Positions 34,388 to 41,504 of a stretch of DNA of 64,000 bases are shown in pieces. The stretch covers positions 1 to 64,000 of the forward strand of contig JBCBGZ010000003.1 in NCBI GenBank assembly GCA_038526245.1, given 5' to 3'. A program made the position numbers and the translations under genes. Positions within the stretch are counted from its first letter, which is position 1. Every line of letters begins with the position of its first letter. The notes beneath the pieces are model-generated. The model saw only the letters and a list, made by a program, of their open reading frames with translations, ran no database searches and had not been told where the DNA came from. The DNA comes from UBA5336 sp038526245 (GTDB lineage: Bacteria; Pseudomonadota; Alphaproteobacteria; Caulobacterales; Hyphomonadaceae).

Positions 34388-35733
34388 GCACAGCAACCGC
34401 TCCATCAACGCTTGGCTGGCTTGGCGTTATTCGCCTTGGTCTGGTTCAATCAGCTCTCGGCGCAATCATCATCATCTGCACATCGACCCTCAACCGGGTC
34501 ATGGTGGTAGAAATCGGCCTCGCGGCCATGGTGCCGGGGGCCCTTGTCGGCCTGCATTATGGCGTCCAGATGTCCCGGCCCCATTGGGGGCACGGCGCCG
34601 ATGAGGGCGGCAAGCGCGCCCCCTGGATCATCGGCGGCATGGCGACACTCGCTGTCGGGGCCATAGGTGCAGCGATTGCCACGGCGGTCATGGCCAGTTC
34701 GCCCTGGCTTGGCATCGCGCTTGCCGTAGTTGCGTTTGCGATCATCGGCGTCGGTGTTGGCGCGGCGGGGACCAATTTGCTCGCGCTCCTCGCTGCGCGC
34801 ACCGCGCCCAATCGCAAGGCGGCGGCGGCCGCGATTGTGTGGATCATGATGATCTTCGGCTTTGTCCTGACGGCGGGCCTCTCGGGCCAGTTCCTCGACC
34901 CATTCACCTACTCGCGACTGGTTGTTGTCACCGCGTGTGTCAGTGCGATCGCCTTTGCCGTAGCGACCCTCGCGGTCTGGGGGCTCGAAACCAAGCATGA
35001 AACGCGAAAACCTATTGCGGCGAAGTCTTCCAGCATCGGCTTCAAGGAAACGCTCATCGAGATCTGGTCGGAAACCACGGCGCGGCGGTTCACCATTTTC
35101 GTCTTTGTTTCGATGCTGGCCTACAGCGCGCAGGACCTCATCCTCGAGCCGTTCGCTGGCCTTGTTTACGATTACACACCGGGCGAAAGCACTGGTTTGG
35201 CAGGCGTGCAAAATGGCGGCGTCCTGCTCGGCATGATCATCACTGCCATTGTCGGAACCACAATCGGGAAGTCACGGGCCCGCTTCATGCGCGCCTGGAC
35301 CTTTGGCGGGTGCATTGCGTCTGCCCTCGCGCTTGCCGCCCTGGCAGGCGCGGCCTGGACGGGTCCGGCCTGGCCCCTCGATCCGCTGGTCTTTGCATTG
35401 GGGCTCGCGAACGGTGCCTTCGCTGTGGCCGCCATTGGGTCCATGATGACCCTTGCCAGCGCCGCAGGGGACCAACGCGAAGGCATCCGTATGGGACTCT
35501 GGGGCGCTAGCCAGGCAATTGCGTTCGCAATTGGCGGATTTGCCGGCGCGGCAGCCCTGGATGGTGTGCGTGCCCTTTTGGGCGAGCCGAATATAGCATT
35601 CACCGTGGTCTTCGCCGTTGAAGGCGCCTTGTTCGCCGTGGCGGGCGGGCTCGCGCTTTGGGTGGGCCGAACATCTGCCGACGATATGACCCTGCCAGTG
35701 CTGCCCGCTGGTGACATTCTGCCCGCCGAATAG
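34384..35733 (+). CDS. PucC/BCD-family transporter between bchG and bchP
   Basis: A 449-residue 12-helix membrane protein of the PucC/LhaA family (a member in this position is often called bch2 or PucC-like). It shows RLGLVQSALGAIIIICTSTLNRVMVVEIG, the GLHYGVQMSRPHWGHGADEGGKRAPWIIGG loop and SAQDLILEPFAGLVYDYTPG. It is thought to move pigment between synthesis and antenna assembly. The start is GTG 34384 overlapping bchG. It is the second family member in the window besides lhaA. Confidence 0.93.
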   Translation: MSTATAPSTLGWLGVIRLGLVQSALGAIIIICTSTLNRVMVVEIGLAAMVPGALVGLHYGVQMSRPHWGHGADEGGKRAPWIIGGMATLAVGAIGAAIATAVMASSPWLGIALAVVAFAIIGVGVGAAGTNLLALLAARTAPNRKAAAAAIVWIMMIFGFVLTAGLSGQFLDPFTYSRLVVVTACVSAIAFAVATLAVWGLETKHETRKPIAAKSSSIGFKETLIEIWSETTARRFTIFVFVSMLAYSAQDLILEPFAGLVYDYTPGESTGLAGVQNGGVLLGMIITAIVGTTIGKSRARFMRAWTFGGCIASALALAALAGAAWTGPAWPLDPLVFALGLANGAFAVAAIGSMMTLASAAGDQREGIRMGLWGASQAIAFAIGGFAGAAALDGVRALLGEPNIAFTVVFAVEGALFAVAGGLALWVGRTSADDMTLPVLPAGDILPAE

Positions 35734-35742
35734 GAGTTGCCC

Positions 35743-36954
35743 ATGGCCACACGATTTGAAACCTTCGATGTGGTCGTTGTGGGCGGCGGGCCGGCAGGCG
35801 CGACGGCTGCGGAAGACCTGGCACGCCAGGGCCACTCCGTCATGCTCCTGGACAAGCCGGGGCGGATAAAGCCCTGCGGCGGCGCTATCCCGCCCCGCCT
35901 CATCCGTGACTTTGATATTCCCGAAAGCCAGATTGTCGCCCGCTCGCAGTCCGCACGCATGGTCTCGCCTTCAGGGCGGACCGTGGACATGCCAATCGAG
36001 GGCGGAAGTGTGGGCATGGTCGACCGGGAGCATTTCGATGAGTGGCTGCGCGAGCGTGCCCGCATGGCTGGAGCAGTGCGCCGGGACGGCGCGTTCAGCC
36101 ATATTGCGCGCGATGCGCACGGCACCGCGATGGTGCATTATCATCCTGTCGGCGCAAAACGTTCCGATGAAACCCTCGTTGCCCGTGCGCGCACCTTGAT
36201 CGGGGCGGACGGGGCCAAGTCAAAGGTCGCCGAACAGGAAATCGAGGGCGCGGACCAGAAGAAGATCGTGTTCGCCTATCATGAAATCATCGACTCGCCC
36301 GTGGGCGCGGATCGGGAAGCCTTCGACGGCACCCGGGCGGAAATCTACTATGACGGGACCCTGTCGCCGGATTTTTACGCGTGGGTATTCCCCCACGGGG
36401 ATCAGACCAGCGTCGGGGTCGGTTCAGCCCATAAGGGCTTTTCGTTGCGCGGTGCGGTGACTGACCTGCGAGAGCGCACCGGGCTCAACGCCCAGGACAC
36501 GATCCGGACTGAGGGCGCGCCAATTCCGCTTAAGCCTCTGAAGAAATGGGACAATGGTAAGGATGTCATCCTGGCAGGCGATGCAGCGGGCTGTGTCGCG
36601 CCCAGCTCGGGCGAGGGCATCTACTACGCCATGCTGGGTGGCCGCGTGGCGGCGGAGGCCATTGATGAGCTGCTCGCCACCGGCAATGCAAAGGCCCTTG
36701 CATCGGCGCGGCGGCGTTACATGAAGGAGCACGGCAAAGTGTTCTTCATCCTCGGGATCATGCAGCATTTCTGGTATCGCAACGACAAGCGCCGCGAGCG
36801 GTTCGTGAACATGTGCGATGACAAAGACGTCCAGCGGCTCACCTGGCAAGCCTATATGGAAAAGAAGTTGGTGCGGGCCAATCCGATGGCCCATTTGCGC
36901 ATCATGATGAAAGACACCGCACACCTGCTCGGATTGACACCCGTCCAGAGGTAG
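35743..36954 (+). CDS. bchP: Geranylgeranyl diphosphate reductase BchP
   Basis: A 403-residue flavoprotein that reduces the geranylgeranyl tail of bacteriochlorophyll to phytyl in three steps. FAD-binding motif VVVVGGGPAGATAAEDLARQG is at residues 8-28, followed by PCGGAIPPRLI, and GDAAGCVAPSSGEGIYYAMLGG near residue 280. ATG 35743 has AGGAG six bases upstream; the in-frame TTG at 35737 is less likely. It follows the PucC-like gene by nine bases, so bchG, the transporter and bchP are one operon. Confidence 0.96.
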   Translation: MATRFETFDVVVVGGGPAGATAAEDLARQGHSVMLLDKPGRIKPCGGAIPPRLIRDFDIPESQIVARSQSARMVSPSGRTVDMPIEGGSVGMVDREHFDEWLRERARMAGAVRRDGAFSHIARDAHGTAMVHYHPVGAKRSDETLVARARTLIGADGAKSKVAEQEIEGADQKKIVFAYHEIIDSPVGADREAFDGTRAEIYYDGTLSPDFYAWVFPHGDQTSVGVGSAHKGFSLRGAVTDLRERTGLNAQDTIRTEGAPIPLKPLKKWDNGKDVILAGDAAGCVAPSSGEGIYYAMLGGRVAAEAIDELLATGNAKALASARRRYMKEHGKVFFILGIMQHFWYRNDKRRERFVNMCDDKDVQRLTWQAYMEKKLVRANPMAHLRIMMKDTAHLLGLTPVQR

Positions 36955-36967
36955 GCGAGGCGGGCCT

Positions 36968-37246
36968 ATGCCTTTGCCCACTGCCAACCCAGATCTAATT
37001 GCTTTCATCCACCTGCTCATCGCCATTGAGGCGGTGGGCCTTGCGCTCGTGATGCGTCGCACGGGGTTGCGTCCGTTCATACCCGCCGTGATGGCTTTTC
37101 TCGTCTCTGGAGCCTTCCTGATGGAGGCGGTTCGGGTTGCGCGTGGCGGGATGAATTGGCTGCCTGTCGAGGCACTGCTTCTTGGCGCATTGCTAGCCCA
37201 TCTCGCCTGCCTCTGGCTCGCCTGGCGCGCACTCCATTCCCAATAA
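36968..37246 (+). CDS. Small polytopic membrane protein, 92 aa, after bchP
   Basis: A 92-residue protein with three hydrophobic segments (about residues 9-28, 36-54 and 67-88) and a basic loop (RRTGLRP). It starts 13 bases after the bchP stop and looks like the last gene of the bchG-bchP operon. In several other PGCs this place is taken by idi; this protein is unrelated to Idi. I do not recognise a family. Its TAA stop lies inside the puf terminator U-tract region of the opposite strand, giving an exact convergent arrangement with the puf operon. Confidence 0.75.
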   Translation: MPLPTANPDLIAFIHLLIAIEAVGLALVMRRTGLRPFIPAVMAFLVSGAFLMEAVRVARGGMNWLPVEALLLGALLAHLACLWLAWRALHSQ

Positions 37247-37271
37247 AAAAAGCAGCGGCCGAAGCCGCTGC
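37245..37271 (-). terminator. Intrinsic terminator of the puf operon
   Basis: Stem GCAGCGGC/GCCGCTGC (37252-37259 with 37264-37271), loop CGAA, followed on the minus strand by seven U (37251-37245). It lies about 95 bases after the pufM stop and defines the end of the bchC-pufM transcript. Confidence 0.92.
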
Positions 37272-37314
37272 AGTGTTGGGGTCCTATTGAAAGGCCCGAC
37301 AGTCTTGGGACTCT

Positions 37315-37365
37315 GGCGGGCCCGAGGCAAACCCCGAACGCTTTAGAGAGTTGGGCCGGCCCGCC
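37315..37365 (-). other. Long-loop GC hairpin at the pufM stop codon
   Basis: GGCGGGCC (37315-37322) pairs perfectly with GGCCCGCC (37358-37365), which touches the pufM stop. The 35-base loop includes AAAGCGTTCGG on the minus strand, also found in the loop of the pufA-pufL hairpin. A 3'-end mRNA stability element is inferred. Confidence 0.55.
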
Positions 37366-38288
37366 TAGAAGCGGGCAAAGCCGTTTTCGATCCCCCAGAG
37401 GTACCAATTATCGACCACTGTGCCCGTCAGCAGGATGCCGATGCCGCCGGTGAGCGTACACAGCACTGCAAACCACCAGGCCCAGCGGTGGATGGATTCC
37501 ATCGAGGCGTTGAAGCCCATGGTCCACCGCCAGAACAGGGCAGCCCGCTCCGAGGCCGACCCGCGATCGAGGATCTGCTCTACCTCCCGCTCGCCGCCAT
37601 AGCGGCCCACGGCCAGGATGGTCGCGCCGTGCATGGCAAACAGCAGGGCTGAGCCATAGAGGAACACAATCGAGAGCATGTGGAAGGGATTGTAGAAGAG
37701 GTTTCCGTAGACCAGCGAGAAATTATTGGTCCAGTCCAGGTGCGGGAAGATGCCGAAGGGCACTGCCTCTGACCAGCTTCCCATAAAGACCGGGCGAATG
37801 AACCCGCAGACCAGGTAGAGCCAGATGGCGGAGGCAAAGGCCCATGCCACATGGGTGCCGAGGCCGAGTTGGATGGCCCGGCGATACACGCGCACCCACC
37901 ACAGAATGATGGCGGCGGTGAGGAAGAAGCCCGCCATGAGCCACCAGCCGCCTTCGGCCAGGGGCGGGAAGAAATTCAGGCCCTGCTCTGGTGGCGGAGG
38001 GTAAAGCGCCAGCCATGGAAGCTGCCCGAAAAACTTGATCGGATCCCAGCCCACCGAGGCCCACATGTTCATCCCGATGATGAAGATGGCCAGCAAGCCG
38101 CAAGACAGGGACGCGACCCCGGTAAAGCCGAGATAGATGGGACCCAGTTGGGCGTCACCGATCTTGCCGAGAAAGCCCGAGAAGGTCACATCATTGATGC
38201 GTTTCTCATAGCCACTTTCGTGGGGCACACCGAGGTCGACGTGGCCGCGCACCTGGGTTTGCGTGAAGATATTCTGATAGTCAGCCAT
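37365..38288 (-). CDS. pufM: Photosynthetic reaction centre M subunit
   Basis: A 307-residue five-helix membrane protein that forms the RC heterodimer with PufL and binds bacteriochlorophyll, bacteriopheophytin and QA. Start MADYQNIFTQTQVRG, cytoplasmic GDAQLGPIYLGFTG, pigment-ligand histidines in helix regions NPFHMLSIVFLYGSALLFAMHG, and ERAALFWRWTMGFNASMESIHRWAWW near the non-haem iron/QA site are standard. GAGGA lies upstream of the ATG. No pufC follows, so electron donation must be by a soluble or tethered cytochrome c. Confidence 0.98.
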   Translation of the reverse strand: MADYQNIFTQTQVRGHVDLGVPHESGYEKRINDVTFSGFLGKIGDAQLGPIYLGFTGVASLSCGLLAIFIIGMNMWASVGWDPIKFFGQLPWLALYPPPPEQGLNFFPPLAEGGWWLMAGFFLTAAIILWWVRVYRRAIQLGLGTHVAWAFASAIWLYLVCGFIRPVFMGSWSEAVPFGIFPHLDWTNNFSLVYGNLFYNPFHMLSIVFLYGSALLFAMHGATILAVGRYGGEREVEQILDRGSASERAALFWRWTMGFNASMESIHRWAWWFAVLCTLTGGIGILLTGTVVDNWYLWGIENGFARF

Positions 38289-38303
38289 AATTGTGTGTCC
38301 TCA

Positions 38304-39134
38304 CTATTCCAGGCGCCAGATTGGCAGGTTGCGCCAGCCATCCCACCAGGTGATCCAGGAGCCCTCGTAAAGCGGTCCGGAAATCACGATGCAGATGGCA
38401 CTCCAGATGCCCGCATTCAGGGCGAGGAAGAGGCCGACGCGGTGAATGCCGAGCGTGCCTACCGAATAGCCCTGGAGGTCGCGGAAAAATGCGTTCTCGT
38501 GCTCGGGCGCCTTCACTTCCTTGCCCTTGCCGGGGTTCACCGCAGAGAGAACCGCGCCGCCATGCATGGCGAGGGCGAGGGTTGTGGTGAAGAAGAACGT
38601 GATCGCCACCATGTGAGCGGGATTGTAGTGGAAATTGCCGTAGAGATAGCCCGTATAGCTGACCCAATCGAGGTGGCTCATGATGCCATAAGGGAAAGCG
38701 TGAAACCACGCACCCATGAGCACGGGCCGGATGACCACCAGGGTGACATAAGCGCTGACGGCAACGGAGAAAGCGATGGGAACATGGTAACCCATGCCCA
38801 GTTTTCGGCAGATCTCGACCTCGCGGAAAATCCACGAGCCGAACGCACCAATGGCGCAGAATGTGATGAGTTGCCAGAGCCCGCCTTCAGCCAGTGGCGC
38901 GAAGGCCAGGCCGTATTCGATCGGAGGTGGATCAATGGAAATCAGCCAGGGGTTCCAGGTGTCCTCCATGGCGGCGCCCCAGAAGATCAGGGCCGTGCCA
39001 AGGACTGCGAAAAAGGCGGCTGTGATGCCGAAAAACCCGACGTAGAAAGGTCCGATCCAGTAATCGAACAGATCGCCGCCGATCAGCGTCCCGCCGCGCA
39101 CGCGGTATTTGCGTTCATAGTTGAGTAGCGCCAC
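38304..39134 (-). CDS. pufL: Photosynthetic reaction centre L subunit
   Basis: A 276-residue RC subunit with five transmembrane helices. N-terminus MALLNYERKYRVRGGTLIGGDLFDYW is canonical; histidine ligands are seen in NPAHMVAITFFFTTTLALAMHGG and the QB-site region ENAFFRDLQGYSVGTLGIHRVGLF. The start codon is GTG 39134, with AAAGGA about 12 bases upstream. It lies 15 bases before pufM. A GC hairpin in the 155-base pufA-pufL gap probably separates stable pufBA mRNA from pufLM. Confidence 0.98.
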   Translation of the reverse strand: MALLNYERKYRVRGGTLIGGDLFDYWIGPFYVGFFGITAAFFAVLGTALIFWGAAMEDTWNPWLISIDPPPIEYGLAFAPLAEGGLWQLITFCAIGAFGSWIFREVEICRKLGMGYHVPIAFSVAVSAYVTLVVIRPVLMGAWFHAFPYGIMSHLDWVSYTGYLYGNFHYNPAHMVAITFFFTTTLALAMHGGAVLSAVNPGKGKEVKAPEHENAFFRDLQGYSVGTLGIHRVGLFLALNAGIWSAICIVISGPLYEGSWITWWDGWRNLPIWRLE

Positions 39135-39242
39135 GGTTCAAAGGTCCTTTCGCCATGTTGCGCACGGCCACGGGCGACGATCGCCCCAGCCACCCCGAAT
39201 TGCGCTTGGGATGGCCGACAGCCGAAATCGAAGGGGTGAAAG

Positions 39243-39274
39243 GGGCGGGCCGAACGCTTTGGCCTGGCCCGCCC
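39243..39274 (-). other. pufA-pufL intercistronic hairpin
   Basis: GGGCGGGCC (39243-39251) pairs perfectly with GGCCCGCCC (39266-39274) around a 14-base loop. In Rhodobacter a hairpin here protects pufBA mRNA from 3'-to-5' decay and sets the LH1 to RC ratio; that function is inferred from position. Confidence 0.8.
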
Positions 39275-39289
39275 GTTTCGGAAAAGCGC

Positions 39290-39478
39290 CTAGGCCTGTT
39301 CAATCACATCCGTGATGTCCAGCGAGATGGCAGCCGTCGCAGACGGTGCCGTGCCGAGCCAGTTATAGCGCGGTGTGCTGAGCAGGATGAAGTGAATCAG
39401 GATCGCCAGGGTGAACAGGAACACGGCCAGAGCAACGAGCATCCGGCGCGGATCAAAGAGTAACCAAAGTCTCCACAT
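39290..39478 (-). CDS. pufA: Light-harvesting 1 alpha subunit
   Basis: A 62-residue single-helix antenna polypeptide. The sequence starts MWRLWLLFDPRRMLVALAVF. The bacteriochlorophyll-ligating histidine is in ILIHFILLSTPRYNWL, and the C-terminal polar tail is short. The WLLFDPRR motif is typical of LH1 alpha. A GGAG site lies upstream; the gene is 13 bases after pufB. Together with PufB it forms the LH1 ring around the reaction centre. Confidence 0.97.
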   Translation of the reverse strand: MWRLWLLFDPRRMLVALAVFLFTLAILIHFILLSTPRYNWLGTAPSATAAISLDITDVIEQA

Positions 39479-39491
39479 GTTTCAGGTCTCC

Positions 39492-39725
39492 TTAGACGAG
39501 GAATTGCAGGAATGACGCGACCTGCGTTGCGGTCTCTGCAGCCGAAACATCCGTGTATCCGCCGGGACCGGGGACCCACGGACGCCACATCCAAACAAGG
39601 AAGTGGGCCACACAGGCGATGATGGTGAAAACGATGAAGCTGAACACGAACGCCTTGTGGAATTCCTGTGCTTCACCGGCCGATAAACCCGATAGGGTTT
39701 CCGGCGTTGAGGTATCACTGGCCAT
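39492..39725 (-). CDS. pufB: Light-harvesting 1 beta subunit
   Basis: A 77-residue LH1 beta polypeptide. The conserved region GLSAGEAQEFHKAFVFSF is followed by the transmembrane helix with ligand histidine in CVAHFLVWMWRPWVPGP. ATG 39725 has a strong GGAGG site. The protein is longer than many beta subunits (47-60), with an additional C-terminal tail GYTDVSAAETATQVASFLQF. Its mRNA 5' side is preceded by a small hairpin. Confidence 0.96.
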   Translation of the reverse strand: MASDTSTPETLSGLSAGEAQEFHKAFVFSFIVFTIIACVAHFLVWMWRPWVPGPGGYTDVSAAETATQVASFLQFLV

Positions 39726-39794
39726 ATTCGGGACCTCCTTTGTCTGATCTCTGGCCTCTGCCGCTTTGGAAGCCCTGCGACCTGGGCGTGCTTC

Positions 39795-39809
39795 TGGCGG
39801 AAACCGCCA
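39795..39809 (-). other. Small hairpin between pufQ and pufB
   Basis: TGGCGG (39795-39800) pairs perfectly with CCGCCA (39804-39809) with a three-base loop, in the 97-base leader before pufB. It could mark the 5' end of a processed pufBA mRNA. Confidence 0.4.
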
Positions 39810-39822
39810 AAACCGGTAGGGC

Positions 39823-40035
39823 TCAGCGTCCGGCGCTGACGCGTGCAAAGTCTCCGTTCATCGCGTTCACGGTGCCGGGGGCCCGGCGCGTTTCCGCCAC
39901 GCGTTCGCCTGTCACCGCATCGGCAAGACACCTGACGCAGTAGACGAGTGCGCTTGTGAGGCTGAACGAGCCGTAGACGCCGAGGGGCGATGACGCTCGG
40001 CGACGCCGTTGGGATTTGCTCTGGACGTTTGCCAT
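39823..40035 (-). CDS. pufQ: PufQ-like protein
   Basis: A 70-residue basic protein (MANVQSKSQRRRRASSPLGV) with one weak hydrophobic stretch, SFSLTSALVYCVRCLADAV, and a polar tail. Identity with PufQ rests mainly on position between bchZ and pufB and on size; sequence resemblance is weak. In Rhodobacter PufQ is needed for normal bacteriochlorophyll formation. GGAG precedes the ATG, 11 bases after bchZ. Two cysteines in the hydrophobic stretch (VYCVRC) are an unusual CxxC-like pair. Confidence 0.6.
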   Translation of the reverse strand: MANVQSKSQRRRRASSPLGVYGSFSLTSALVYCVRCLADAVTGERVAETRRAPGTVNAMNGDFARVSAGR

Positions 40036-40046
40036 GGTGGGTCTCC

Positions 40047-41504
40047 TCAGGCGGCTGCGGGATTTGGGGTGGAACGGATACAGGCCGCGACATCGGCGGC
40101 GGTGACGGTGGCGCGGCCCTCAGCGCGCGCATGGGCTTCGCTCTGGTCGCGCAGGCGTTTGGCGGCGGAAATCCGGGTCAGGACAGGGAAGGCTTCAACG
40201 GCGCTATCCAGCGCCTTGCTGGCCTCGGCTTGCCAGGAGACCGATCTTTCGATGCGGGCTGGCGTGGCGTCGGCCTGGTCCATGTCTTTTTGGTGAGGCA
40301 GGATGTGGAACAGGGCGTCGAAGAGCGCGTTACACACTTCCTGCACGATGTAGGTGGCGCCGCTATAGCCCATGAAGGGCGTGCCCGTGTGACGGCGAAT
40401 GACAGCGCCGGGGAAGCTGGCGGGGATGTACGTTGAGCGCGCACCGACTTGCTGCAGATACATGCGCTCATTGAAACTGCCGAACAGTACCAGTGGCGCA
40501 CTGTCTTCAATGGCGGCCAAAACCGCGTCATTGTCTGACTTGCGCCCAGCGCAGCGGGCGAAGCTGAAATTGCACGGCAGGCCCATGTCCGCCTCGAGGA
40601 AATTGCGAAGGCCGCGGGCATAGGTCTCGTTCGCCACGACGCCGAAATTGGCGGTGCCGAAAAAGTCTTGTGTTACGGAACGCCAAAGATCCCAGAGCGG
40701 CTTGATGGTCGTGTGTTTTTCGCGGGTGATGAAGGGGGCTGGATCAACACCCGTCAGCTCGCCCAGGGCGCGCAGGAATTTCGTCGTTGAGTGCAGCCCG
40801 ATGGGGGCTTGCAGATATGGCTTGCCCATGGCTTCACAGAGGGCGCGGCCAAACTCGCGATACATGCAGATATTCACGTCCGCATTGGCGAGTTTGCGGA
40901 CATCTTCGATATGGCTACCGAGGGGGAACACCATGTTCACTTCGATCCCCATACCCTCCACAAGCCTGCGAATCTCAGCCAGATCAGAGGGCATGTTGAA
41001 CATGCCATAGCTCGGCCCGATGATGTTCACGCTGGGCGGATCGCCCTCGGCTTTTTTGCGCGGCTTGGGATTGCGCCCCTTGGTTTGGGCAAATTCGGTC
41101 CACAGCCAAAGCAGGGCGCGGTCGGCTGACTGCCACTGATCCTCGTCGATCGTGCGCGGCAAGAAGCGGAGAATGTTGGAGCCTTCTGGCGTGACGCCGC
41201 CGCCGATCATTTCGGCGATGGAGCCCGTGACAACGACGGCGGGCAGTTCCGGGTCCAGTGCGGCGCGGGCGCGCTTCATTGCGCCTTCTGTGCCATGCTG
41301 GCCGAGTTCTTCTTCGGCAAGCCCTGTCACCACGATGGGGAGTTCATGCGGGGGTAGGGCGTCTGTGTAATGCAGAACGCTGGTGACGGGCAGGTTTTCG
41401 CAGCCCACGGGGCCGTCGATCACCACCTGCAAACCCTTGATCGCAGTGAACACGTAGACAGAGCCCCAATAGCCCCCGGCGCGGTCATGGTCCTGGATCA
41501 GCAT
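40047..41504 (-). CDS. bchZ: Chlorophyllide a reductase subunit Z
   Basis: A 485-residue NifK-like subunit of chlorophyllide a oxidoreductase (COR), which with BchY reduces ring B to give the bacteriochlorin. N-terminus MLIQDHDRAGGYWGSVYVF followed by VVIDGPVGCENLPVTSVLHYTDALPPHE, with a cluster-ligand cysteine in GPVGCENLP, is characteristic. The C-terminal segment with RIERSVSWQAEASKALDSAVEAFPVL is also BchZ-like. The start overlaps bchY by seven bases. Confidence 0.97.
   Translation of the reverse strand: MLIQDHDRAGGYWGSVYVFTAIKGLQVVIDGPVGCENLPVTSVLHYTDALPPHELPIVVTGLAEEELGQHGTEGAMKRARAALDPELPAVVVTGSIAEMIGGGVTPEGSNILRFLPRTIDEDQWQSADRALLWLWTEFAQTKGRNPKPRKKAEGDPPSVNIIGPSYGMFNMPSDLAEIRRLVEGMGIEVNMVFPLGSHIEDVRKLANADVNICMYREFGRALCEAMGKPYLQAPIGLHSTTKFLRALGELTGVDPAPFITREKHTTIKPLWDLWRSVTQDFFGTANFGVVANETYARGLRNFLEADMGLPCNFSFARCAGRKSDNDAVLAAIEDSAPLVLFGSFNERMYLQQVGARSTYIPASFPGAVIRRHTGTPFMGYSGATYIVQEVCNALFDALFHILPHQKDMDQADATPARIERSVSWQAEASKALDSAVEAFPVLTRISAAKRLRDQSEAHARAEGRATVTAADVAACIRSTPNPAAA

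Noticed and set aside
36968..37246. Assignment of the 92-aa gene as idi
   Set aside because: The protein is a three-helix membrane protein with no Nudix or Idi motif.
37851..39128. Long plus-strand ORF (425 codons) antisense to pufM and pufL
   Set aside because: It is a GC-rich antisense shadow: charged low-complexity protein without family features, covering two certain genes.
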